Position numbers and translations under genes: made by a program. Below are positions 16,851 to 26,118 of a DNA stretch of 64,000 nucleotides, in pieces. Each line of letters opens with the position of its first letter. Positions within the stretch are counted from its first letter, which is position 1. Under the pieces are notes generated by a model that ran no database searches, was not told the origin of the DNA, and saw only the letters and a program-made list of their open reading frames with translations. This DNA comes from Aldehydirespirator sp965220345 (GTDB taxonomy: Bacteria; Actinomycetota; Acidimicrobiia; Acidimicrobiales; Aldehydirespiratoraceae), in NCBI GenBank assembly GCA_965220345.1, contig OZ244822.1, forward strand, positions 620,001 through 684,000, in the 5' to 3' direction.

Positions 16851-19800
16851 CTAGGTAGATAATGGCAGAGGCGGAATGCATATGTCGTTGAAGATGTTGC
16901 GGAGTAGGCCCGGGAAGACAATCTCTTGGAACTCGGGATCGTTGAGGCAGCGGGTCACGATGGCATCGTTTCCGGCCATGCGCTCAAGCATCAGTCGCTG
17001 AAGCTCGGGACGGATACCGATACAGAACTTCTCGAACGTGTTTGCAAGCGCGGTCTTGCGGATGCCTTCGGAGGCGACAGCCTCGGATTTAACCTGCTGC
17101 AAAAACAGTCGATCAGCATCGGTGAAATCAGTGCCGAAACGGTCGTTGAGCAGGCTGATGATCTCCGACAAAGGCGCTGTCTGCTCCTCGGGGTCGCCAG
17201 TACCAACAGCACTCGGGCTCGTGACCTGTGCATCATCTTCGGTACCCAACTCAACAGCACCAGAGTTGACCAGCCGAAGGCGGTAGTACTCCAGTTCCAC
17301 ATCGCCACTGAGGCTGACCGCTTCATGGTCTTGGCGCAGATACGGCAGCAGAGCCCGCCCAAAAGCTGACAGCTGCTCTAAGTCACCGTCGGCGTAAGGG
17401 ATGATCTGGCTCACAAACACGTAGAGCCTCACAAAAGCCGAAAGCCGGTCACGGAACTCGTTCTGTCGTTCTTCGTCGAGTTGGTTGTAGCGATCCACGG
17501 CGGGCTGCACTAGAGCCTGCAAGCGGGCGTGATACTCGCTCCGGCGCTGACCAGACGGGAGGTAGAACACCCGAGCGTAGGCCTCTACCTCATGGTGGTG
17601 ATACACCTGCATATCGTCGAGTTCGTGCTTGAGTCGGTCAAGCTGGTAAGGATCGGTGCAATCCTGCAGCTGGGTCTGGTCGTAATAAGGTGCGAAGGCT
17701 GCCTGGATGTCTTCTGGGTTATTGACGAAGTCGAGCACGAACGGTGGCTCTTTGCCGGGCGCAACCCGATTGAGCCTCGACAGCGTCTGGACTGCCTGCA
17801 CACCATCAAGACGTTTATCGACGTACATGGCTTGCAGCAGTGGCTGGTCGAAACCAGTCTGATATTTCTCGGCCACGAGCAGAATCTGATAATCAGGCGA
17901 GTCGAACCGCGCTGGCAACGCTGCCTCGCTGATTGGCTTGCCGGACACGACATCGGTGTTCATGCCCGGCTCGGTGAACTCTGCGCCACTGTCAGGGTCG
18001 GTGACGGTACCGCTGAACGCCACCATCGGGCGCACGTCGTCGTATCCATTCTCGTCGATATAATGCTGGAAGGCCTGCATGTATCGCACTGCGTGTAGGC
18101 GCGACGAAGCAACCACCATTGCTTTGGCCTTGCCACCGATGCGATGTGCAACATGGTTGCGGAAATGCTCAATGATCACTTCGGTCTTCTGCTCAATGTT
18201 GTGGGGGTGCAAGCTCAGGAACTTGGCAAGCGCAACTGCGGTGCGGCGCTTCGGAAAGTCGGGGTCGTCGGCAGCCTGCCTGACCAGCCTGAAGTAGGTG
18301 TCGTAGTTGGTGTAGTTGCTCAGCACATCAAGGATGAACCCTTCCTCAATGGCTTGACGCATGCTGTAGACATGGAACGGCTCGGGTTTGCCGCTTGGGC
18401 CGATCCGACCGAACAGCTCGAGTGTTTTGCCTTTGGGTGTCGCCGTGAAAGCGAAGAACGACAAGTTGGGCTGCCTGCCGCGTGACTCCACCACAGCATT
18501 GAGGCCGTCCTCCCAACTTTGAGCCTCGTCGGCAGTTTCGGCAGCGGCAGCCTGTGAACGCGAGCCGAGCACCGCTTTCATCTCTCTTGCGCTGTCGCCG
18601 GTTTGGCTGGAATGCGCTTCGTCCACGATCACTGCGTAGCGCCGAGCCGCGATGGCCTGCCGCCACTGTGCTGTTTGGGTCTGCTGAGCCTCAGTCATTG
18701 TGTCAGTCGAACCAGCAGAGCCAGCCGAGTTGGTGTCACCGCCAGCGAGAGCCAGCAAGCCCTGCATCACGAACGGGAACTTCTGCAGCGTGGTTACCAC
18801 GATCTTTGTTCCGTCCACGAGCGCTTGAGCCAACTGTCGTGAGTCTTGGTCAATGGCTTGCACCACGCCTTGAGCGTGCTCAATCTGATAGATGGCATCT
18901 TGGAGTTGACGATCAAGCACCCGTCGGTCGGTGATCACCAGTACACAGTCGAAAACCTTGTCATCGTCTCGGGTATGCAGACTCGCTAGGCGATGAGCTA
19001 GCCAGGAGATGCTGTTGGTTTTGCCGCTACCCGCCGAATGCTGAATGAGATAGTTGCTGCCCGGTCCAGCATCTTGAGCGCTCTCGACTAGCCGATCAAC
19101 CGAGTCAAGTTGGTGATATCGCGGGAAGATCAAAGTCTTTCGCTGCACGGTGCTTGCGCCTTGGTCGTCGTAAACCTTCTCCTCGCTGGTTTCGAGAAAC
19201 ATGTATGAGCCGAGAATGTTCAGAAACCGGTCACTGTCAAGAACATCGGTCCAGAAGTAGCCACTGCGGTAACCCGACAAGTGCTGCGGATTGCCAGCAC
19301 CGCTTTTGACTTGGCCGGGTTGGTTGCCTCGGTTGAACGGCAAGAACCGCGTTTGCTCCTTGGCGAGGCGGGTAGTCATATGCACCTGATCGCAGTCAGC
19401 AGCGAAATGCACCAGCGCCCGCTTGGTGAAGCGGAACAGCGGCGCTTCGGTGTCGCGGTCTTGGCGATATTGGCGAACCGCGTCGCGCCAGGTTTGCCCA
19501 GTGCCTGGGTTCTTGAGTTCGCATGTAGCAACCGGCAAGCCGTTGAGCGCGAACAGCATGTCGATGGTGTCTCGCTTGCCTGGATGGCACAAAATCTGTC
19601 TGGTCACCGTCAGCCGGTTGAGATCGAACAGGGCGATTGCTTCAGGGTTGAGTCCGTGAGCGGGGCGGAACTGCGCGACCTGCAGTGTCTTGCCCTGGAA
19701 CCGAAAACCGCGCCGCAGAACGGTCAAGGTTCCTTTGAGATCAAGCTCGCGGACGAGATGCTCAATGATTAGCGGCTTGAGTTGGTCACCAAGTTGAGCG

Positions 19801-19973
19801 CTTAGCTGCGCCCATAGCTTGGGCTGAGCCTCCTGCATGAATGCGATTGTGTCATCAGGGAACAGCGCCAGATCCACGTTCCACTCGACCCGATTGCCTA
19901 TTCGCCAACCGCTTTCGATCAGCATTGACACGACGGTCGCCTCAAAGGCTTCCTCGTTCGTCTGGCTAGTCAC
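16851..19973 (-). CDS. hsdR: Type I restriction endonuclease, R (translocase/nuclease) subunit
   Basis: A 1040-residue HsdR that cleaves DNA after ATP-driven translocation. It begins with TSQTNEEAFEATVV, the typical HsdR start. The PD-(D/E)xK nuclease lies around 140-160 (DMLFALNGLPVATCELK). The SF2 motor follows, with Walker A HSAGSGKTNS, DEAH motif VIVDEAHSSQ, motif III FFAFTATPKG and a C-terminal helical region for HsdM contact. The GTG start at 19973 has GGAGGA nine bases upstream. It is the last gene of the minus-strand hsd locus but is separated from hsdS by an 812-base insert holding a toxin-antitoxin relic. It appears intact. Confidence 0.96.
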   Translation of the reverse strand: MTSQTNEEAFEATVVSMLIESGWRIGNRVEWNVDLALFPDDTIAFMQEAQPKLWAQLSAQLGDQLKPLIIEHLVRELDLKGTLTVLRRGFRFQGKTLQVAQFRPAHGLNPEAIALFDLNRLTVTRQILCHPGKRDTIDMLFALNGLPVATCELKNPGTGQTWRDAVRQYRQDRDTEAPLFRFTKRALVHFAADCDQVHMTTRLAKEQTRFLPFNRGNQPGQVKSGAGNPQHLSGYRSGYFWTDVLDSDRFLNILGSYMFLETSEEKVYDDQGASTVQRKTLIFPRYHQLDSVDRLVESAQDAGPGSNYLIQHSAGSGKTNSISWLAHRLASLHTRDDDKVFDCVLVITDRRVLDRQLQDAIYQIEHAQGVVQAIDQDSRQLAQALVDGTKIVVTTLQKFPFVMQGLLALAGGDTNSAGSAGSTDTMTEAQQTQTAQWRQAIAARRYAVIVDEAHSSQTGDSAREMKAVLGSRSQAAAAETADEAQSWEDGLNAVVESRGRQPNLSFFAFTATPKGKTLELFGRIGPSGKPEPFHVYSMRQAIEEGFILDVLSNYTNYDTYFRLVRQAADDPDFPKRRTAVALAKFLSLHPHNIEQKTEVIIEHFRNHVAHRIGGKAKAMVVASSRLHAVRYMQAFQHYIDENGYDDVRPMVAFSGTVTDPDSGAEFTEPGMNTDVVSGKPISEAALPARFDSPDYQILLVAEKYQTGFDQPLLQAMYVDKRLDGVQAVQTLSRLNRVAPGKEPPFVLDFVNNPEDIQAAFAPYYDQTQLQDCTDPYQLDRLKHELDDMQVYHHHEVEAYARVFYLPSGQRRSEYHARLQALVQPAVDRYNQLDEERQNEFRDRLSAFVRLYVFVSQIIPYADGDLEQLSAFGRALLPYLRQDHEAVSLSGDVELEYYRLRLVNSGAVELGTEDDAQVTSPSAVGTGDPEEQTAPLSEIISLLNDRFGTDFTDADRLFLQQVKSEAVASEGIRKTALANTFEKFCIGIRPELQRLMLERMAGNDAIVTRCLNDPEFQEIVFPGLLRNIFNDICIPPLPLST

Positions 19974-20175
19974 TAACCAGATTCCTCCGTGCAGAGCCTG
20001 TCGATTTCGAGCATCAGTCTGGAGATCGCATCTACGGTGATGGCTGTATCAAGAATGACAGTATGACCGGGAACCGAGAAGAGACCTGATGCATACGAAT
20101 AATAGCAGCCAGCTAACTGCCGACTTGACCCGCTCAACCTGATGCCCGTCACAACCCAACGCTAATCTGCTGCCT

Positions 20176-20363
20176 ATGGGCACATCCTTAAAGACCTCCG
20201 CGGGCTTAAGTGCTGTCAACTGCTTAGGCCGGGGCATCTACGACACCAAAGAATTAGCGCGCCTGCTGAGGCGGACGAACTCCAAGCGGTAGGCGACAAC
20301 TACCGACTCACGGCTGCCCAAGTGAGAACAGCACTCGATTACGAACTCGCTCTAGCCGCCTGA
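20176..20363 (+). pseudogene. Relic of a DUF433-type antitoxin gene (internal deletion)
   Basis: The first part reads GRGIYDTKELARLLRRT, the N-terminus of long DUF433 proteins. After a +1 shift the sequence continues ADELQAVGDNYRLTAAQV then RTALDYELALAA, the family's C-terminus, and ends at TGA 20361. The middle (about 150 residues in intact relatives) is missing. No toxin partner follows. It is on the opposite strand to the surrounding hsd genes. It is a decayed toxin-antitoxin remnant in the hsdR-hsdS gap. Confidence 0.6.
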
Positions 20364-20490
20364 GCGACGCTTTCATGGCATCGCCACCCGCGCCACAACT
20401 CCATCGCCCTAAGTCCAGTAAGCAATCGCGTCGGCTTGAAGACATATCGTGTACGGTTGTTGTGCCAAATACCAGAGAGGTCTAAACGCC

Positions 20491-20679
20491 ATGACGACTA
20501 TGCATGCCACTACCTTCAGCAACGATCGAAGCGATCCAAATGTGACACTCGCTGAGCTAGACGCGAGCATCGGAACAGGGCCTTCTGTGTCTGAGGACGA
20601 GGTTGCGGTGTGCTACTACAGCGACGAGGCATTCTTGACCGCAATCCGCCTTCGTCGCAGCAGTCAAAGCGCCGACTAA
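20491..20679 (+). CDS. Small hypothetical protein, 62 residues
   Basis: Starts MTTMHATTFSNDRS at 20491, with GAGAGG about ten bases upstream, and is acidic overall (VSEDEVAVCYYSDEAFL) with a basic end (RLRRSSQ). No family recognised. It lies on the plus strand between hsdR and hsdS, next to the DUF433 relic, so a cargo or antitoxin-like role is possible but unsupported. The frame also extends 14 codons upstream to 20449 without a good ribosome site. It may not be expressed. Confidence 0.4.
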   Translation: MTTMHATTFSNDRSDPNVTLAELDASIGTGPSVSEDEVAVCYYSDEAFLTAIRLRRSSQSAD

Positions 20680-20785
20680 TCCCGGCCAGCAGTGCCGACG
20701 CATTCAGAGTTCGGTCTTAGGGATCAAGCGTCAGCTTTGCGGGCGGAGTTGTTCATCGGGTGAGGATTGGGGTTCGAGCCTGTAG

Positions 20786-22096
20786 CTAATCAAGCACATT
20801 GATCTTGCCGGTTACGGCTGCGGTAACCAGCGCTGTGCGATACTCCTCCAAGCGCTCAATTGCTGTCTCAACCCGCTCGCACAGCAAGTCGATGCTTCGG
20901 GTTCGTTCATCAAGAAACGCAGCAATCGCCTGCTGTTCTCTCACCGGCGGGCGAACCAGCACGAGACTGCCTAAGTCTGAGCTAGTCAACTCCATGAAGG
21001 TCGTGCCTTTTCCAAGTGACTGAAGTACACGCCTCATCGAAACGAATAGGTAGTAGGCATAGGAACTATCCGTCTTGTAATCGGGAACAAGCGTTCGGCA
21101 TCCTTGATTGGTCGTGACCGGCAACAGTGCGATTGCGAGATGTCCGATGGGAGCACGAGTGGACATGACGATTGAGCCCTTCGGACAAATATGAGTGCAG
21201 CTGTCTCGGACTCCCTCGTCAGTGATGCTGCGGCGGCCGGTGCTAATCCAAGCTGTGGGGTTCCTTCCCAGGTCATCTGGTGTCAGCCAGACAATCTCGC
21301 CATCCCAATATTTCTCTTCACTGCTGGACGGTGTCCCTCCATTCACGATGGTGAAGCAGCGACGGACTGGAGCTACGTGCCAGTGGGCAGGAATATCACC
21401 TAGCCACTCCACGCTGGAGGGCTTGAGGCGGGGTGAGGGGTCTAGACCGGCAGCCTCGGCAGCTGACGCTGGGAGACCTTTAGTCACGGTGCGAGTGATC
21501 AGCGCAGTGCGATACTCCGCTAGACGCTCTAGTAGCAGCCGCTTTTTCTCCACAAGTTCGTCAATCTTTCCCGTCTCACGATCCAGAAACGCAGCAATAG
21601 CCTGCTGTTCCCCCACCGGCGGCACCAGCAAGAGAGCCTCACCGATGAAGTCCCAGCTGGCACGCGGCATCCTTGCACCATAAGTAGATGAATCCACAAG
21701 AGTTATGAATCCGTCGGTAAGCAGTAGATACAAGAGGTATCGAGAATTATGCGCTAGAGGTTTCAACGTCAGGAACTCTGTAGTGCAGAGCCCATCGAAC
21801 TCAGCACAGAACGCCTTGGCAAGATAGGGACGCAACTTGGAGAAGAGCACTTCTCCGGCAGTGAAACGATTGCAGGTACCTTCCGGCATCAAATCCTCAT
21901 CCAACGACAACAAACATCCAGTCCACGATGCGACGTGCTCAAGCCCCACGTAAGGCATCGGCTTCTCGTCCTCAGGCTCAACTTTGGTATCTGATCGGCT
22001 AACAGAGCGGCTCAAGCGCTGGACGTGCCAGTGGGCTGGAATATCGCCTAGCCACTCAATGCCGGAATCGCGATATTCGGGGTAGCGCGCCCTCAC
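20786..22096 (-). CDS. hsdS: Type I restriction-modification specificity subunit
   Basis: A 436-residue HsdS that sets the DNA target of the M and R subunits. It contains two target-recognition domains, each introduced by the same IEWLGDIPAHWHV / VEWLGDIPAHWHV phrase (about 13 and 228) and each followed by the conserved spacer helix (EQQAIAAFLDRETGKIDELV and EQQAIAAFLDERTRSIDLLC). The two recognition domains differ in sequence, so the target should be bipartite and asymmetric. The GTG start overlaps the stop of the preceding 94-residue gene (GTGA), so hsdS is translationally coupled to a toxin-antitoxin pair. Confidence 0.95.
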   Translation of the reverse strand: MRARYPEYRDSGIEWLGDIPAHWHVQRLSRSVSRSDTKVEPEDEKPMPYVGLEHVASWTGCLLSLDEDLMPEGTCNRFTAGEVLFSKLRPYLAKAFCAEFDGLCTTEFLTLKPLAHNSRYLLYLLLTDGFITLVDSSTYGARMPRASWDFIGEALLLVPPVGEQQAIAAFLDRETGKIDELVEKKRLLLERLAEYRTALITRTVTKGLPASAAEAAGLDPSPRLKPSSVEWLGDIPAHWHVAPVRRCFTIVNGGTPSSSEEKYWDGEIVWLTPDDLGRNPTAWISTGRRSITDEGVRDSCTHICPKGSIVMSTRAPIGHLAIALLPVTTNQGCRTLVPDYKTDSSYAYYLFVSMRRVLQSLGKGTTFMELTSSDLGSLVLVRPPVREQQAIAAFLDERTRSIDLLCERVETAIERLEEYRTALVTAAVTGKINVLD

Positions 22097-22377
22097 CGTG
22101 CGTCAACCACCGAGAACGAGATGACATACACCGTTCGATAAGACTCATCAATGCGATAGCCAGCAGTCAAATCTTGGCCAGAGTAAGTCTTTGAGAGGCC
22201 GATTCGGCAATAGAACTCACCCATGCTGTCCCTTTCGGCTCGCACATCAAAAGGGTCAATGATCAAACGCTGGGCAAATTGGAACAGGGTTTCAATGTCA
22301 GGGTCCACCAAGTTGTGGCTCTCAACGAAGTCCGCAATACGAGAGTGTGCATTGGTGCGCCAAGCCCTAGAACTCAC
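22093..22377 (-). CDS. Probable toxin of a Panacea-type toxin-antitoxin pair
   Basis: A 94-residue protein lying 5 bases after the Panacea-domain gene. The C-terminal half (GEFYCRIGLSKTY...AGYRIDESYRTVYVISFSV) has the alternating strand pattern of RelE/ParE-like toxins, but I cannot name a subfamily. The GTG start at 22377 has no ribosome site of its own and should depend on coupling to the antitoxin. Its stop overlaps the hsdS start. The toxin role is inferred from its partner and size; it could instead be an uncharacterised accessory of the RM system. Confidence 0.5.
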   Translation of the reverse strand: MSSRAWRTNAHSRIADFVESHNLVDPDIETLFQFAQRLIIDPFDVRAERDSMGEFYCRIGLSKTYSGQDLTAGYRIDESYRTVYVISFSVVDAR

Positions 22378-22382
22378 CGCGG

Positions 22383-22919
22383 TTACTGCGGCAACAGTTC
22401 AGCTAGAAGTTTTTCGCGTAGGCCGGGAGGATCTGGTTCAAAGGGAGCATCATTACGTGTGGCGTTCACCGCCTCGCGGATGCGCTGCAAGTCCAAGCTC
22501 TCAAGGCTGAAAAAATCGACTAGGGACTCATGCGAAATCACCTGGTTAGCAACGTTCTTGCCAGCGTTGGTGGCATCTCTCCAGGGTGCCTCGGCGTGTG
22601 TGGCCTCAACTAGCTGGGGGCCAGTGCAGTTTCCGACACGGCAAAGCACGTAGGTAATCACGTTGCACACCGACTCTGGCGGGGTCTCTGAGCACTCCAC
22701 ACGCCGATTTTCGTTCTCGGCGTGCCACAGGGCCGCAACCACCGGCCCCTTCTGCCACGCCTCTAGGTCATCATCAAAGGCTGGGTGACCGTTCCACGCC
22801 AAGTGGTAGCCCTGAACGTAGTAGAGCAGTTTGTGGAGTCGCGCTTTTCCGATGCGAGGACGGCGACACCGGATTTCTGTCGCCGCTTGCATAGTCGACG
22901 GTGCGGGTGGCTTGCTCAT
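22383..22919 (-). CDS. Panacea-domain (SocA/DUF4065-like) antitoxin
   Basis: A 178-residue protein with the Panacea signature ARLHKLLYYVQGYHLAWNG, followed by FDDDLEAWQKGPVVAALW. Panacea proteins neutralise many unrelated small toxins, and the partner here is the 94-residue gene just downstream. The ATG at 22919 is preferred because AGGAGGA ends 8 bases upstream; a GTG at 22925 would be only 2 bases from it. The pair sits inside the hsd locus between the DUF2335 gene and hsdS, where it could act as an addiction module for the RM system. Confidence 0.8.
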   Translation of the reverse strand: MSKPPAPSTMQAATEIRCRRPRIGKARLHKLLYYVQGYHLAWNGHPAFDDDLEAWQKGPVVAALWHAENENRRVECSETPPESVCNVITYVLCRVGNCTGPQLVEATHAEAPWRDATNAGKNVANQVISHESLVDFFSLESLDLQRIREAVNATRNDAPFEPDPPGLREKLLAELLPQ

Positions 22920-23021
22920 TCCCACTGTCCTCCTAGGTCGAAAATGCCGTAGCTGACCTTAGCCACATAATACGACAATGCTCAAAGCTGTGATCGGCTT
23001 TGGCTTTTACTACCAGTTACT

Positions 23022-23465
23022 TCAGTGAGTGTTGCGTCTACCGAGCACAAAAACTGCTACGAGCCCAGCTAGATCAAAGGAACCCAGTATCACTCCCGCA
23101 ACATCATGTCCGTTGTTGATCAGCAAACCTGCGATCACCAATCCCAGCACCGCAATGGCGGCACCTGTCCATAGTCCGGCTACGACCCGGCGCTCCGAGG
23201 CGGCCAGTACTCGAATTTCAACCTCTTGGCGGTGTGCAGCTTCCTTCTCGGCCATCGCCATTATTCGCTCGGGATAGTCAGAACTGACCTCACTGTAAGC
23301 CCTCAAGGCTTCGGGCGGAGGCAGGGGCCCGCTGAAACTGACTGCAGCCTCAAATGACTGTTCAAGCCGCTGAGTCTGCCCTGTCAAGGCAGTTTCGGGC
23401 AGTGTCTCCGAGGTTTCGCTGTCTTGATCTAGTGACTCACTAGGTTCTGGAGGGTCTTCGCTCAC
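23022..23465 (-). CDS. DUF2335 membrane protein
   Basis: A 147-residue protein. The acidic Ser/Glu-rich first 40 residues are followed by the DUF2335 signature (FSGPLPPPEALRAYSEV...YPERIMAMAEKEAAHR), a short amphipathic helix and two membrane helices (about 97-117 and 122-141), ending in a basic tail. The function of the family is unknown. It overlaps the upstream 87-residue gene by four bases and lies within the hsd locus, so the two form a co-translated membrane-associated module. A role as a membrane effector is speculation. Confidence 0.8.
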   Translation of the reverse strand: MSEDPPEPSESLDQDSETSETLPETALTGQTQRLEQSFEAAVSFSGPLPPPEALRAYSEVSSDYPERIMAMAEKEAAHRQEVEIRVLAASERRVVAGLWTGAAIAVLGLVIAGLLINNGHDVAGVILGSFDLAGLVAVFVLGRRNTH

Positions 23466-23725
23466 GACTTCGGCGGCACTCGCCCCATTCCTATCGCACG
23501 GTAGAGATCATCACCCACTGCCTGCCAAGCAGCAGCTATCGCAGCCGCGTCAGCCTGCGCTGGATCGTCATATTGTGCTATCCGGCCTCTCGCTCCGAGG
23601 CTCCCAGTGAAATCAAATATGTGTGCTGCACCTCGGAGATAATCACTCAAGGCCGATGGCCGCCGACCTGGTTCGCGACTCTGACGCGCTTTCTCTCCAG
23701 CTGCAACAGCAGGTTTAACGCTCAC
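23462..23725 (-). CDS. Hypothetical 87-residue protein paired with DUF2335
   Basis: The GTG start at 23725 has AGGAGG about six bases upstream. It is a soluble protein with a basic start and the segment LSDYLRGAAHIFDFTGSLGARG, which looks conserved-like, then Ala-rich helices. I do not recognise a family. Its stop overlaps the DUF2335 gene by four bases. It follows hsdM by 138 bases, so it may have its own promoter. Confidence 0.7.
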   Translation of the reverse strand: MSVKPAVAAGEKARQSREPGRRPSALSDYLRGAAHIFDFTGSLGARGRIAQYDDPAQADAAAIAAAWQAVGDDLYRAIGMGRVPPKS

Positions 23726-23863
23726 GGCAGCCTCCTAAGACCTAAGCTGTAAGAAACGATATCGTGCAGTTACTATCCATCATCGCTATACCTAGCGCTT
23801 CTGGCGCTCCCAGTCAAGAGCCAGCTTGAGTTCCAATTGACGAGGGTTCAAAACGGGTGGGGA

Positions 23864-25972
23864 TCACTCGGTGATTTCGGCTAGTAGGCCGACTATCTCG
23901 TGCTCTAGCTTCTGCAGGTCAGCGTCAATCTCCTCAAGAGGGCGGGGCGGTTCATAAACATAGAAATGCCGGTTGAGCGGAATCTCGTAACCGGTCTTCG
24001 TTTTGGCGTGATCCACCCAAGCATCTGGGACGTGCGGCAGCACTTCGCGAGTCATGTAGGCATCAATGTCTTCGTTGAGTGGCACAGTCTCGGTATCGCG
24101 CAACTCTTTGTCAGGTTCGGGGTTGCCGTGACGGTCGTAGCAGATCTCAGCCTGCGGATCATGCTCACCGAGTGCTTCAAGCACCGACTTGCGTTCGGTC
24201 GCTGTCAGCCGCACACCTGCTATCGACTCAATCCCGGCGAGCACCTCAAGAAAAGTGTCACGATCATGCATTACTGCCCCATCTAGTTCATCTGCAAGCG
24301 CACCCAGCAGAGCACGGATCAGGTCTTGCCGGGCCTCTCCAGCCGAAATCTCAGAGTCACGGGCAGGCCCAGGGCGCTTCTTGCTAGTGGCGAGTTTCTG
24401 GAACGCCTTGTTATCTTCGATGCGGGTGATCCTCTCAGCAGTGGCTGCGAAGTTCAGGCGCAAGGGCCGCTCGACTGTGATCTTGCGGTAGCCGAAATCG
24501 CTGTTGTCGAACACCTTGCTCACCACCCGAGGCCGGCTGCGGGGCTCATGAGTCACAGGGTCTTCGTCGGTGAGTTCTCGGGTCTCCCCGTCACTGAAGT
24601 TGCCGTGGATGCGAGTAAGGTCATCGATGTGTTCAGGTGAGAGTTCGTTGCGTTTGTTGCCGAGACTCTTACGCATCTTCACATAGAACTTGCGACCATC
24701 AATCAGCTGAACTTTGCCTGCTCTGTGGGGTTCTTTGCGGTTGGTGAGCACCCAGACATAGGTAGAGATGCCGGTGTTGTAGAACAACTGGTCAGGCAGC
24801 GCCACTATCGCTTCAAGCCAGTCGCTTTCGATAATCCAACGCCTGATTTGGCTCTCACCGCCTCCTGCGTCACCTGTGAACAGCGGTGACCCATTGAAGA
24901 CAATAGCGATGCGGCTGCCACCACTGCCGTCGTCATTAACGGGCTGGAGTTTGGCGAGCATGTGCTGCAAGAACAGCAGTGCGCCATCAGTGATCCTCGG
25001 TAGCCCCGCACCGAAGCGCCCGTCCCAGCCGAGGTTCTTGTGCTCGGATTCGATGACCTGCTTCTGCTGCTTCCACTCCACACCGAACGGTGGGTTGGCC
25101 AGCATGTAATCGAACTTTGCTTGGTGTCCATCGCTGCCGCGCTGGAAGCCGTCACTGGTGAAGGTGTCGCCGAGGATGATGTTGTCGGCGTTCTCGCCCT
25201 TGATCAACATGTCGGCTTTGCAGACTGCCCAAGCCTCGTCGTTGTGGTCCTGGCCATAGAGGATTGGCTTCGCCTCGCGGTTGTGGTCCAGCAAATAATT
25301 TTCGGCCACAGACAACATGCCGCCAGTGCCACAAGCAGGATCGTAGATCGTCTTGACTACGTGGCCTTTGCCCAAGTCTTGTTCTGGTGACAGCAGCAGG
25401 CTAACCATCAACTCGATCACTTTACGGGGGGTGAAGTGCTCACCTGCCTCTTCGTTGGCTTGCTCAGCACCAATGCGGATCAGCTCCTCAAAGACGTAAC
25501 CCATCTGCACGTTGTCGACATGCTCAGGCGAAAGGTCTAGGTGTGCGAAGCGTTGAACCACTTGAAACAGCAGGTCTTTATCGGCCATACGTGAGATTTG
25601 CTCACCAAAACCGAACCGATCAATGATCTCGCGAACATTGTCAGAGAAGCCGCGTATGTAGGCATTGAGATTTTGTGCCAAATGGTTCGGATCGTCAAGG
25701 AGCCGGGCGAAATCAAGTTCAGATGTGTTATAGAACGACCGCTGCGCCGCTGCTTCAAGCAACTTGCTTCGTAGACTGCCCGTCTTGGTCTTGTGCTCGG
25801 TGACAGCAGCGAGGACTTGCTGCTTCGTGGGCGCAAGCACGCAGTCGAAACGCCGCAACACCGTGAGCGGCAGGATCACCTTGCGGTATTCGTTGCGCTT
25901 GTAAGGGCCTCGCAACAGGTTGCAGATGCCCCAAATGAACCGAGCCAATTCGCCGTGAGTTCGAGCGTTCAC
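23864..25972 (-). CDS. hsdM: Type I restriction-modification DNA methyltransferase subunit
   Basis: A 702-residue N6-adenine methyltransferase. An N-terminal HsdM helical domain precedes the catalytic core: AdoMet motif I DPACGTGGML and catalytic motif IV NPPFGVEW. The C-terminal tail (PPRPLEEIDADLQKLEHEIV) is a helix for HsdS contact. It is longer than the usual 500 or so residues because of a C-terminal helical extension, as in some actinobacterial and proteobacterial HsdM. GTG start at 25972. It is the first gene of the minus-strand hsd locus. Fragments of a second hsdM copy lie at 27118-27240 and 29030-29090. Confidence 0.96.
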   Translation of the reverse strand: MNARTHGELARFIWGICNLLRGPYKRNEYRKVILPLTVLRRFDCVLAPTKQQVLAAVTEHKTKTGSLRSKLLEAAAQRSFYNTSELDFARLLDDPNHLAQNLNAYIRGFSDNVREIIDRFGFGEQISRMADKDLLFQVVQRFAHLDLSPEHVDNVQMGYVFEELIRIGAEQANEEAGEHFTPRKVIELMVSLLLSPEQDLGKGHVVKTIYDPACGTGGMLSVAENYLLDHNREAKPILYGQDHNDEAWAVCKADMLIKGENADNIILGDTFTSDGFQRGSDGHQAKFDYMLANPPFGVEWKQQKQVIESEHKNLGWDGRFGAGLPRITDGALLFLQHMLAKLQPVNDDGSGGSRIAIVFNGSPLFTGDAGGGESQIRRWIIESDWLEAIVALPDQLFYNTGISTYVWVLTNRKEPHRAGKVQLIDGRKFYVKMRKSLGNKRNELSPEHIDDLTRIHGNFSDGETRELTDEDPVTHEPRSRPRVVSKVFDNSDFGYRKITVERPLRLNFAATAERITRIEDNKAFQKLATSKKRPGPARDSEISAGEARQDLIRALLGALADELDGAVMHDRDTFLEVLAGIESIAGVRLTATERKSVLEALGEHDPQAEICYDRHGNPEPDKELRDTETVPLNEDIDAYMTREVLPHVPDAWVDHAKTKTGYEIPLNRHFYVYEPPRPLEEIDADLQKLEHEIVGLLAEITE

Positions 25973-26118
25973 AATGCTGCCTCGGCCCCGAACCGCCTCG
26001 CCTCAGCCACCCAGAAAGGTTAGCGCCAACCCGGGAGGCAGAAGAGGCCACTCTTTGTACGGGCTGTGCCTTGTGCTGGCCGTGGATCTGCGTCTCGGCA
26101 AGTAGTCTGCATCTCGGT

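Noticed and set aside
20755..20785. GGTTCGAGCC near the hsdS end resembling a tRNA T-loop
   Set aside because: No matching acceptor, D-arm or anticodon arm can be folded around it.
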